Source: Sphaerisporangium sp. TRM90804
Lineage (GTDB): Bacteria > Actinomycetota > Actinomycetes > Streptosporangiales > Streptosporangiaceae
Assembly: GCF_029846175.1 (NCBI RefSeq)
Contig: NZ_JARWAC010000013.1
Coordinates: 86,107 to 150,106, forward strand
Length of the DNA stretch: 64,000 nucleotides
Direction: 5' to 3'
A program made the position numbers and the translations under genes. The notes beneath the pieces are model-generated. The model was not told the DNA's origin. It was given only the letters and a program-made list of their open reading frames with translations, and did no database searches. Below are positions 32,370 to 39,909 of this stretch, piece after piece. Every line of letters starts with the position of its first letter. Position 1 is the stretch's first letter.

Positions 32370-33419
32370 ATGCGGCAGAAGCGCGTTCTGCTGACCGGCG
32401 GAGCCGGGTTCATCGGAACACACGTCCTGTCGGCCCTGCTGGCCGAGGGACACGAGGTACGGATCATCGACGCCCTGCTGCCCAACGTCCACCGCGTCCG
32501 GCCGCCCGAGCCGCCCGCGGGCGTGGAGTTCGTGCACGGCGACCTGCGCGACCCCGAGGTGGTGGCCGCCGCGCTGCGCGGCGTGGACGTTGTCTGCCAC
32601 CAGGCGGCCCTGGTGGGGCGCGGCCGGGAGATCCTGGAGGCGCCGGGGTACGCCGGGTGCAACGACCTGGCCACGGCGGTGCTGCTGGCGGCCATGGCCG
32701 AGGCGGGCCTGCGGCACATCGTGCACGGCAGCTCGGTGGTCATCTACGGCGAGAACCGCTACTCCTGCCCCAAGGACGGGACGGTGGCCCCCGGCCCCCG
32801 CCGCGTCGCCGACCTGGACGCCGGGCGCTTCGACCCGGCCTGCCCCGACTGCGGGGAGGAGATCGCGCTCATCCCCTCCACCGAGGACACCCGCCCCGAC
32901 CCGCGCAACGTGTACGGGGTCACCAAGTACGCGCAGGAGCTCCTGGTCGCCGTTTGGGCCAGGGAGGTCGGCGGCACCGCCATCGCGCTGCGCTACCACA
33001 ACGTGTACGGGCCCGGCATGCCGCTGGACTCGGCCTACTCGGGGGTGGCCTCGACGTTCCGGTCCGCGGTCGAGAAGGGCCAGGCGCCGCGCGTCTACGA
33101 GGACGGCGGCCCGACACGCGACTTCGTGCACGTGCGCGACGTCGCGGCGGCCAACGTCGCCGCCCTGGGCCAGTCGTCGCCGGGCATGCGCGCCTACAAC
33201 GTCGCCAGCGGCGAGCCGCGCCCGATCAGGGCGCTGGCCGAGGCGCTCTCGGCCGCGGCGGGCGCGCCGGCGCCGGTGATGACCGGCCAGTACCGGCTGG
33301 GCGACGCCCGGCACATCGTCGCCACGCCCGACCGGCTCAGGCGCGAGCTGGGCTGGGCCCCGCGGGTCGACTTCGAGACCGGCGTCAAGGAGTTCGCCAC
33401 CCAGTCAATGCGGGGGTGA
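32370..33419 (+). CDS. NDP-sugar 4-epimerase/reductase-like extended SDR
   Basis: 349 residues. NAD site GGAGFIGTHVLSALL, SSVVIYGEN (Ser catalytic region) and YGVTKYAQE with Tyr-x3-Lys. A Cys-containing insert (SCPKDG ... DPACPDCGEE, about 130-170) is characteristic of a subgroup that includes dTDP-L-rhamnose 4-epimerase-like proteins and could bind metal. It probably sets or inverts C4 of a deoxysugar. Start ATG chosen by the Rossmann motif; the ribosome site is GGAAGG. It is followed 64 bp later by glycosyltransferase genes. Confidence 0.82.
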   Translation: MRQKRVLLTGGAGFIGTHVLSALLAEGHEVRIIDALLPNVHRVRPPEPPAGVEFVHGDLRDPEVVAAALRGVDVVCHQAALVGRGREILEAPGYAGCNDLATAVLLAAMAEAGLRHIVHGSSVVIYGENRYSCPKDGTVAPGPRRVADLDAGRFDPACPDCGEEIALIPSTEDTRPDPRNVYGVTKYAQELLVAVWAREVGGTAIALRYHNVYGPGMPLDSAYSGVASTFRSAVEKGQAPRVYEDGGPTRDFVHVRDVAAANVAALGQSSPGMRAYNVASGEPRPIRALAEALSAAAGAPAPVMTGQYRLGDARHIVATPDRLRRELGWAPRVDFETGVKEFATQSMRG

Positions 33420-33483
33420 GGCCCGCCCGGCCCGTGCCTCGCGGCGACCGCCATACGCACACCCACGATTGGTGATGTTCACG

Positions 33484-34659
33484 ATGCGAGTGCTGTTCGT
33501 CTCCGTTCCCTGGCCCACCCACTTCCACGCCATGGTGCCGCTGGCCTGGGCCTTCCGCGCGGCCGGGCACGAGGTCAGGGTCGCCAGCGGGCCCGCCCTG
33601 GCCCCGGCCATAGCCCAGGCCGGGCTGCCGGCGGTGCTCACCGGCGCCGACTTCGACTTCGTCCCGCTCTTCCGCGAGCAGGCCGCGTCGCTGTACGACC
33701 TCGACTGGAGCGCGCTGTCGGCCGCCGAGGTCGAGGAGCGCACCACGCGGATGCTGGACATCTTCGCCCGGATCTCCGACGCGATGCTCGACGACCTGGT
33801 GGACTACGCCCGGTCGTGGCGGCCCGACCTGATCGTCTACGAGCCCACCATGGTGGCGGCGCCCATCGCCGCCACCGTGCTCGGCGTGCCCAAGGTCAGG
33901 CACCTGTGGGGGCCGGACATCACCTACGACGCCGACGCCCTGCAGGGCAAGGTGCTCGGCGGCATGCTGGAGCGGTACGGGCTGACCGGCCTGGAGACGC
34001 TCGGCGATCTCACCGTCGACCCCGGCCCGCTCGCCATGCAGGTCGAGGCGGCGTGGACCCGCCAGCCCATGCGGTACGTGCCCTACAACGGCCCCGGCGT
34101 CATGCCCGCGTGGCTGGCCGAGCCGCCGTCGCGGCGGCGCGTGCTGGTGACGTGGGGCACGTCCATGGTCTACCTCGGCGGGGCGAAGGTGTTCCTGCTG
34201 CCGCACGCGGTGGCCGCGCTGTCGGAGCTGGACGTGGAGGTGGTGGCCGCCATCGCCCCCGACCAGCGCGACCTGCTCGGCGACCTGCCGGAGGGGACGC
34301 GGGTGGTGGAGTCGGTGCCGCTGCACATGCTGCTGCCGAGCTGCGACGCGCTGGTGCAGCACGGCGGGAGCGGCACCACGCTGACCGCCACGGCCTGCGG
34401 CGTGCCGCAGCTCGTCGTCGGCCAGTCGCCCGACCAGGTGCTGCTCGCCTCCCAGGTCGCGGGCGCCGGCTCGGGCCTGATGCTGATCCCCAAGGACTCC
34501 GGGATCGAGGAGGTCAAGGCGCGGATACGTGAGATGACCGGCCGGCTGCTGGAGGAGGAGTCCTTCCGCGCCACCGCGCGCAAGCTGCGCGAGGAGCTGG
34601 AGGGGCAGCCGACCCCGGCCGGCCTGGTGCCCGTGCTCGAGAAGCTCGCGAAGGGGTGA
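33484..34659 (+). CDS. GT-B glycosyltransferase
   Basis: 391-residue glycosyltransferase of the set shared here: MRVLFVSVPWPTHFHAMVPLAW, RYVPYNGPG, LVTWGTSM, SVPLHMLLPSCDALVQHGGSGTTLTA. The nucleotide-sugar motif is written QHGG where the other complete copies have HQGG, so the donor-pocket histidine is shifted by one. It should transfer a deoxyhexose. ATG at 33484 chosen by family N-terminus; a longer start at 33469 adds five residues. The 5' leader ACGATTGG resembles that of the copy at 42220. Coupled to the next glycosyltransferase gene. Confidence 0.9.
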   Translation: MRVLFVSVPWPTHFHAMVPLAWAFRAAGHEVRVASGPALAPAIAQAGLPAVLTGADFDFVPLFREQAASLYDLDWSALSAAEVEERTTRMLDIFARISDAMLDDLVDYARSWRPDLIVYEPTMVAAPIAATVLGVPKVRHLWGPDITYDADALQGKVLGGMLERYGLTGLETLGDLTVDPGPLAMQVEAAWTRQPMRYVPYNGPGVMPAWLAEPPSRRRVLVTWGTSMVYLGGAKVFLLPHAVAALSELDVEVVAAIAPDQRDLLGDLPEGTRVVESVPLHMLLPSCDALVQHGGSGTTLTATACGVPQLVVGQSPDQVLLASQVAGAGSGLMLIPKDSGIEEVKARIREMTGRLLEEESFRATARKLREELEGQPTPAGLVPVLEKLAKG

Positions 34660-34664
34660 CGTCG

Positions 34665-35843
34665 ATGCGCGTACTGTTCGCCACGTGGGCGTGGTCGACC
34701 CACTACTACCCCATGGTGCCGCTGGCGTGGGCCTGCCGCGCCCAGGGACACGACGTGCGGGTGGCCAGCCAGCCCGAGCTGGCCCCTGTCATCGTCGGCA
34801 CCGGCATGCCCGCCGTCCGCGTCGGCCGCGACCTGGACGCCGGCACGTGGTACCGCACGAGGATCAACCCGATGATGGACTACGGCGCGGACGCCGCCCG
34901 CACGCCCGAGGAGCGAAGGGCCCGCGACCGCGAGCGGCACCTGACCTCGCTCGGCCTGTACGCCGCCCTGATGGAGGCGATGGCCGAGGACCTGCTGGCG
35001 TTCGCCAGGGCCTGGCGGCCGGACGTCATCGTGCACGACCCGCTGACGTGGGCGGCGCCGCTCGCGGCGCAGGAGATCGGCGTGCCGTCGGTGCGCAACC
35101 TGTTCGGCCCCGACATCGGCTACTGGTTCAGGCCCGAGGGCGAGGGCGTGCTGACCTCGCTGATGGAGCGCATGGACTGCAAGGAGCCGAACACGCTGGG
35201 AGACCTGACCGTCGACCCGTGCCCGCCGATGCTCCAGGCCGACGCGCCGGTCGCCCGGAGCCGCTTCCGCTACGTGCCGTTCACCGGGCTGAGCGCGGTG
35301 CCGCCGCGCGCGCACGAACGGCCGGCCCGGCGCAGGGTCTGCCTCACCTGGGGCACCTCCACCGACCGGCTCACCGGCGAGGCGTCGTTCCTGCCGGGGG
35401 ACGTGACCGCGGCCGTCTCGGCACTCGACGCCGAGGTGGTGATCGCCATCACCGCCCGGCAGCGCGGCATGCTGCCCGAGCTGCCCGGGCACGTGCGCGT
35501 CGTGGAGTCGGTGCCGCTGGACGCCCTGCTGCCCACCTGCGACGCCGTGGTGCACCAGGGCGGCGGCGGCACGACGCTCACCGCCGCCAAGTACGGTGTG
35601 CCGCAGCTCCACCTGCCGCAGCTCCCCGACCAGATGGTCAACTCGCGGCACCTGGCCTCGACCGGGGCGGGCGTGCTGCTGCGGGCCGACGAGGCGTCGT
35701 ATGAGCAGGTCCACCGGTACGCGAGCGACCTGCTCGCCCCGGACTCCTCCTACCGCGCCGCCGCCGCGGCCCTGGCCGCCGACATCGAGGCCCAGCCGCC
35801 GCTGTCGTCGGTGGTGGGCACCATCGCCGGCCTGGCAGCCTGA
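34665..35843 (+). CDS. GT-B glycosyltransferase
   Basis: 392 residues: MRVLFATWAWSTHYYPMVPLAW, then DPLTWAAPLAAQEIGVP, RYVPFTGLSAVPPR, CLTWGTSTDRL and SVPLDALLPTCDAVVHQGGGGTTLTA. The donor motif HQGGGGT is intact. AAGGGG lies 8 bases upstream of the ATG, right after the stop of the previous gene; a GTG at 34656 is an alternative start that would overlap it. A terminator hairpin follows 11 bp after its end. Confidence 0.92.
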   Translation: MRVLFATWAWSTHYYPMVPLAWACRAQGHDVRVASQPELAPVIVGTGMPAVRVGRDLDAGTWYRTRINPMMDYGADAARTPEERRARDRERHLTSLGLYAALMEAMAEDLLAFARAWRPDVIVHDPLTWAAPLAAQEIGVPSVRNLFGPDIGYWFRPEGEGVLTSLMERMDCKEPNTLGDLTVDPCPPMLQADAPVARSRFRYVPFTGLSAVPPRAHERPARRRVCLTWGTSTDRLTGEASFLPGDVTAAVSALDAEVVIAITARQRGMLPELPGHVRVVESVPLDALLPTCDAVVHQGGGGTTLTAAKYGVPQLHLPQLPDQMVNSRHLASTGAGVLLRADEASYEQVHRYASDLLAPDSSYRAAAAALAADIEAQPPLSSVVGTIAGLAA

Positions 35844-35854
35844 CCCGCGTCCGA

Positions 35855-35880
35855 AGCCCCGGCCGTCCCCGGCCGGGGCT
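35855..35880. terminator. Bidirectional hairpin terminator
   Basis: AGCCCCGGCC (35855-35864), loop GTCCCC, GGCCGGGGCT (35871-35880): a perfect 10-bp stem, between the glycosyltransferase gene (plus) and the convergent SDR gene (minus). Confidence 0.75.
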
Positions 35881-35889
35881 CCGGCACGC

Positions 35890-36702
35890 TCAGGCGCGGG
35901 CGGGGGTGGTGTCGCCGGCGGCGAGGGCGTCGGCGGCCCTGCGGCCCCAGGTCTGGTAGCGGCCGCGGCGGACCAGGCCGGGGAACCAGCGGGCGGCGGC
36001 CGCCCTGAGACGGTAGTCGGCGCCGACCACGTGCACCGGCCGGCCCGCCGCCACGGCGGCCAGGCCCTGGCGGGCGACGGCCTCGGGCGCGATCACGCGG
36101 CCGAACCGGCCGCCCTTCGACCGCGAGCCCGCGGTGGCCACCGAGCCGGGGCACAGGGCGGTGACCGACACGCCCAGCCACTTCACCTCGCCGTGCACGC
36201 TCTGGCTGAACGAGACGACGAACGCCTTGCTGGCCACGTACGCGGCGCCGCCCGGGGCGGGCGCGAAGGCGCTCGCGGAGGAGAGGTTGACGACCCCTCC
36301 GCGCCGCCGCGGCACCATGCCGGTGACGGCCGCGCGGGTCAGCCGGACGGTCGCGGCGATGTTGAGGTCGATGAGCCGCTCGTGCGCCCCCTCCTCCTGG
36401 TGGGGGAGCGGCCCGATGCGGCCCACCAGGCCCGCGCTGTTGACCAGCAGGTCGACCGGCCGCCCGGGGTCGGACAGCCGCAGTTCGACGGCGCGCAGCC
36501 CCTCGGGGCTGGTCAGGTCGGCGGCGATGGTCTCCACCTGGACGCCGTGCCGCGAGCGCAGCTCCCCGGCCAGGGTGTCCAGCGGCGCGGCCCGCCTGGC
36601 CACCACCACCAGGTGGTGGCCGCGGGCGGCCAGCTCGCGGCAGAAGGCCTCCCCTATGCCGCTGGAGGCGCCGGTGACGAGTGCGGTTCTCAATTCTCCC
36701 AT
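35890..36702 (-). CDS. Short-chain dehydrogenase/reductase
   Basis: 270 residues. NAD(P) site TALVTGASSGIGEAF, NSAG in the third strand, catalytic Ser in VVNLSSASAFAPAPGG and Y-x3-K in YVASKAF. It resembles general DltE-type SDRs rather than the C9 ketoreductase (ActIII-like) of type II PKS, so I would not call it the PKS ketoreductase. Start uncertain: the ATG at 36702 fits the fold but GGGAG abuts it, and an ATG at 36729 with AT-rich codons is also in frame. It is convergent with the glycosyltransferase operon. Confidence 0.8.
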   Translation of the reverse strand: MGELRTALVTGASSGIGEAFCRELAARGHHLVVVARRAAPLDTLAGELRSRHGVQVETIAADLTSPEGLRAVELRLSDPGRPVDLLVNSAGLVGRIGPLPHQEEGAHERLIDLNIAATVRLTRAAVTGMVPRRRGGVVNLSSASAFAPAPGGAAYVASKAFVVSFSQSVHGEVKWLGVSVTALCPGSVATAGSRSKGGRFGRVIAPEAVARQGLAAVAAGRPVHVVGADYRLRAAAARWFPGLVRRGRYQTWGRRAADALAAGDTTPARA

Positions 36703-36853
36703 CTCCCGGATTTTATCAACGCAATTCATCGGCGACTATGCCGGAAAGCGGTCGGCAAATGGCGCTAGACGGCTTTTCTAGTGGTCCTCGAGGTGTTCAT
36801 GACAGCTTTTCCAGCGTATATCCCGGCACTCTTTTCCGGATGAGTGGTGTGCC

Positions 36854-37315
36854 ATGTTGAGCGTCATATTGCCGATCTCCCTGCTGACCGGCGGGCTCGC
36901 CGCCGGCGCCCTGCTGCTGTCGGCGCTGGGCGGGGCGCCGATGCTGGTCGCCCTGCCGGTCGAGCAGTACGTGCCGGTGCACAAGTTCCTGGTCACCCGC
37001 TTCGACCCGTTCATGCCGCTGTCGCTGGCGACGGCCATGGTCTGCGACGTCGTGGTGACGTTCCTGGCGCCCACCGGGCCGGCACGCCTCCTGGCCGCCG
37101 CCGGCGCGCTGCTGTACATCGCGGTCATGGCGGTGTCGCTCACCAAGAACGTCCCCATCAACCGGTGGATCGCGGCCCTGGACCCGGCCGACATGCCGGC
37201 GGACTGGGCGAGCGTCGACCCCCGGTCGCGCTGGCGCGACTGGAACCTGGTGCGCACGTCCCTCGCGGTCGCCGGCCTGGTGGTGAACGTGTCCATCGTC
37301 GGCGTCCTGCTGTGA
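36854..37315 (+). CDS. DUF1772 membrane protein (anthrone-oxygenase-like), second copy
   Basis: 153 residues, four hydrophobic segments (about 3-28, 55-75, 80-100, 133-152), with the DUF1772 pattern seen in the copy at 21936: DPFMPLSLA and NVPINRWIAALDP between helices 3 and 4. Likely role as for that copy: oxidation of an aromatic intermediate in the membrane. The GTG of the ABM gene overlaps its stop. The AT-rich upstream gap 36703-36853 has no 11-bp-spaced TCGA box. Confidence 0.78.
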   Translation: MLSVILPISLLTGGLAAGALLLSALGGAPMLVALPVEQYVPVHKFLVTRFDPFMPLSLATAMVCDVVVTFLAPTGPARLLAAAGALLYIAVMAVSLTKNVPINRWIAALDPADMPADWASVDPRSRWRDWNLVRTSLAVAGLVVNVSIVGVLL

Positions 37316-37671
37316 CCGCGCCGCACGAGCCCGGCCTGCGCGTGCTGGTCTACCACCGCGCCCCCGACGGCCGGCCCGAGGCGGTGGTCGAGGCCTACCG
37401 GCGCGCGGCGCTCCAGCTGCGGGGAACCTCCGGGCTGCTCGCCTACGAGCTGCTGAGCTCGCCGGCCGACCGCGGGCGCCACCTGCTGGTCATGGACTGG
37501 ACCGACCGCGGGGCGTTCACCCGCTGGGAGCGGGCCTTCCGAAGCGCCGGACATCCCTCGCCGCTGCGCCCCTACCAGGACCGGTCGCGTCCCGGCGGCC
37601 ACTACGAGATCTACCTCGCGGCATCCCGCCCACGGCAAGATGGGAGTTCCACATGTCAGTCCCCCGGGTGA
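37312..37671 (+). CDS. ABM-fold monooxygenase-like protein, second copy
   Basis: 119 residues, same length as the protein at 17908 but clearly diverged. The pattern LRVLVYHRAP...AVVEAYRRAALQL, LAYELLSSPADRGRHLLVMDWTDRGAFTRWERAF, and PYQDRSRPGGHYEIY fits the dimeric ferredoxin-like ABM fold. GTG start overlaps the stop of the DUF1772 gene, and the next gene starts before it ends, so translation of all three is coupled. Pairing of DUF1772 with ABM suggests one oxygenation step. Confidence 0.7.
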   Translation: MTAPHEPGLRVLVYHRAPDGRPEAVVEAYRRAALQLRGTSGLLAYELLSSPADRGRHLLVMDWTDRGAFTRWERAFRSAGHPSPLRPYQDRSRPGGHYEIYLAASRPRQDGSSTCQSPG

Positions 37672-38678
37672 GGCGGGCCGCCGCCGCGGCCCTGCTGCTC
37701 CTCGCCTCCTTCCTCGTCAGCGCGTTGGGCGCCGCGCCGGCGTCCGCCGGCCGGGTGCCGCTCGCCGCGCCCCCGGTCCTGAACGTCCACGTCTCGCCGG
37801 CCGGCTTCGTCATCCCCGGCGCCAACCCGCGCCCCCGCGGCCCGGTGACCTTTCGGGTGACCGCCGAGGGCGCCCACGGATACTGGTGGACGGTCTACAA
37901 GCTCAAGAACGGCGCCACGCTCACCCAGTTCGTCGACTGGATCACCAAAAGCGCGTCGCCCGACATGTCGGTGGCGCTTCCCGCGCTGCGCTCCCTTTAC
38001 GACAACGTCGAATACTCGGGCGGCGCGAAGGTGTACCCGGGAAACACCGTCGAGCTCACCCAGACGCTGACCCAGGGCGACTACTTCTTCGGCTCCGCGG
38101 CCATCCCCGGGCCGCAGGTCCCCGGCGCCGCCCCCAGCGTCAAGAGCCTCGTCGAGGGGCGGCTGGACGTCGACGCGCTGAAGGCCGCCGTCCCGGCGGG
38201 TGAGGCCCCCGAGGCGCGGACCGCCGCCGAGCCCGCGCCGTCGCCCTTCGGGTGGCTGCAGGTCACCCAGGAGAACAGCCCCGCGCTGCCGCTCCCGATC
38301 GACGGCGTCGTCTACATGGGCAACCTGCTCGGCAAGGACTTCATGATCGCTTCCGGGTCGATCCCGGCCGACGGCAGGCTGCTGGTGCGCAACGACAGCT
38401 CCCAGCCGCAGGAGGCCATGTTCCTGGAGCTGCTGCCGGGGGCGACCGACCGCGACATCCAGGCGTACTTCGACGCCCAGCTCGCCGGGCGCCCGCTGCC
38501 GCCACGGCCGTTCTTCGACTCGATCGGCGGGATGCTCGCGCTTTCGCCGGGCAAGCAGATGATGTTCAGCGTGCACCTGCCGCCCGGCCGCTACGGCGTC
38601 TTCTCCTGGCTGCGCATCCCCGAGACCGGCATCGACGCCTGCGCCCTGGGCATGCACGAGATCATGACGCTGCGCTGA
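37653..38678 (+). CDS. Secreted beta-sandwich protein, unknown function
   Basis: 341 residues with a signal peptide (RRAAAAALLLLASFLVSALG, then AAPASA). The mature part has two beta-rich regions (about 35-170 and 215-341). The C-terminal pattern PPGRYGVFSW...DACALGMH resembles the metal-site loop of cupredoxins, but the usual Cys is displaced, so copper binding is doubtful. Start overlaps the previous gene by 19 bp and has GGGAG upstream. No family recognised with confidence. A hairpin follows. Confidence 0.6.
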   Translation: MSVPRVRRAAAAALLLLASFLVSALGAAPASAGRVPLAAPPVLNVHVSPAGFVIPGANPRPRGPVTFRVTAEGAHGYWWTVYKLKNGATLTQFVDWITKSASPDMSVALPALRSLYDNVEYSGGAKVYPGNTVELTQTLTQGDYFFGSAAIPGPQVPGAAPSVKSLVEGRLDVDALKAAVPAGEAPEARTAAEPAPSPFGWLQVTQENSPALPLPIDGVVYMGNLLGKDFMIASGSIPADGRLLVRNDSSQPQEAMFLELLPGATDRDIQAYFDAQLAGRPLPPRPFFDSIGGMLALSPGKQMMFSVHLPPGRYGVFSWLRIPETGIDACALGMHEIMTLR

Positions 38679-38692
38679 CCCCGTGAGGCGAG

Positions 38693-38727
38693 GACCGGCC
38701 CGGCACCGAGACGGTGCCGGGCCGGTC
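38693..38727. terminator. Perfect 16-bp hairpin terminator
   Basis: GACCGGCCCGGCACCG (38693-38708), loop AGA, and its exact complement (38712-38727), between the secreted protein gene (plus) and the convergent glycosyltransferase gene (minus). Confidence 0.85.
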
Positions 38728-38760
38728 GCGTGCGCGCGGGCCGTGGAGGGCGGGCGCCCT

Positions 38761-39909
38761 TCAGCGCGTCAGCTCGGAGAGGACCCCGACCAGCTCCGCG
38801 GGAGCGGGCTGGCGGCGGGCCTCCCGCCGCAGCCGGTCGGCCGCCTCGGCGTGGGAGGCGTCGCCCAGCACCCGCGTCACCGCCTCGCGCACCGTCTCCG
38901 GGCCCAGCTCCGCGAACGGGACGACCCGCCCCGCGCCCGCCGCCGCGATCCGCTCGGCGCACAGCGGCTGGTCGCCGATGGAGGGGATCAGCACCTGCGG
39001 GACGCCGCTCATGACGGCGGCCAGGGCCGTGCCCGGCCCTCCCTGGTGCACGACGGCCGCGCAGGAGGGCAGCAGCAGGTTCAGCGGCATGGACTCCACC
39101 ACCCGCACCCCGGCCGGGACGTCCCGAAGCATCTCCCGCTGCGCGGCGGTCACCGCCGCCACCACCTCGACGTCGAGCCCGCGCAGGCCGTCCAGCACGC
39201 TCTCCAGCGGCCGGAGGTGCCCGGCGGTCTTGGCGAACGTCGTGCCCCAGGTCACGCACACCCGGGGGCGCAGGGGCGGCGTGGAGAGCCACGCCGGCAC
39301 GACCTCGGGCCCGTTGTAGGACAGCGGGCGCACCGTGCGGGCCTTGAGCACCCGCTCGATCTGCGCGCTGGGCGGGAACGGGTCGATCGTCAGCGTGCCC
39401 GAGGGGTCCACGCCGCGCACGCCGAACCGCTCCCACAGCGGCTCCAGCAGCTCGCGCTCCTCGGCGTGGCGCCAGTAGGTGAAGTCGACGCCGAAGATGT
39501 GCCGCACCGCCGGGACGCCGAGCAGCTCGGCGGAGATCAGCCCCGCGTACGCGCGCGGCTCGAACACGACCAGGTCGCAGCGCCAGGAGCGGGCCACGGC
39601 GAGCACGTCCCCGGTGACGGCCTCGGCCACGTGCGTGAACATGCGCATGGCGCGCACCGTGCGCTCGCGCGCGTGCCCGCGCGGGTCGTCCCCCTCGCGC
39701 GGCGCGACGCTGGCGGTGCGCCAGATGCCGCTGACGTCCACGTCGTCGCCGGCCACGACCGGGTACAGCCCGGCGCCCGCGACGTCGGCCGCGAGCGACG
39801 GCTGGCAGGCCACGCGCACCTCGTGCCCGGCCGCCTGCAGGGCCCAGCCGAGCGGCACCATCGGGCGGAAGTGCGAGGCCGTGGCCCACGATGTCATCAG
39901 GACGCGCAT
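38761..39909 (-). CDS. GT-B glycosyltransferase
   Basis: 382 residues, the shortest complete copy: MRVLMTSWATASHFRPMVPLGW, DLVVFEPRAYAGLISAEL, RPLSYNGPEVVPAW, CVTWGTTFAK and SMPLNLLLPSCAAVVHQGGPGTALAA. The donor motif is HQGGPGT. The ATG overlaps the stop of the FAD monooxygenase gene by 13 bp; GAGG lies 7 bases upstream. Together they form a minus-strand operon. Acceptor and sugar unknown. Confidence 0.92.
   Translation of the reverse strand: MRVLMTSWATASHFRPMVPLGWALQAAGHEVRVACQPSLAADVAGAGLYPVVAGDDVDVSGIWRTASVAPREGDDPRGHARERTVRAMRMFTHVAEAVTGDVLAVARSWRCDLVVFEPRAYAGLISAELLGVPAVRHIFGVDFTYWRHAEERELLEPLWERFGVRGVDPSGTLTIDPFPPSAQIERVLKARTVRPLSYNGPEVVPAWLSTPPLRPRVCVTWGTTFAKTAGHLRPLESVLDGLRGLDVEVVAAVTAAQREMLRDVPAGVRVVESMPLNLLLPSCAAVVHQGGPGTALAAVMSGVPQVLIPSIGDQPLCAERIAAAGAGRVVPFAELGPETVREAVTRVLGDASHAEAADRLRREARRQPAPAELVGVLSELTR

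Noticed and set aside
35890..36702. PKS C9 ketoreductase
   Set aside because: The SDR lacks the ActIII-type sequence around the active site and lies outside the core operon.
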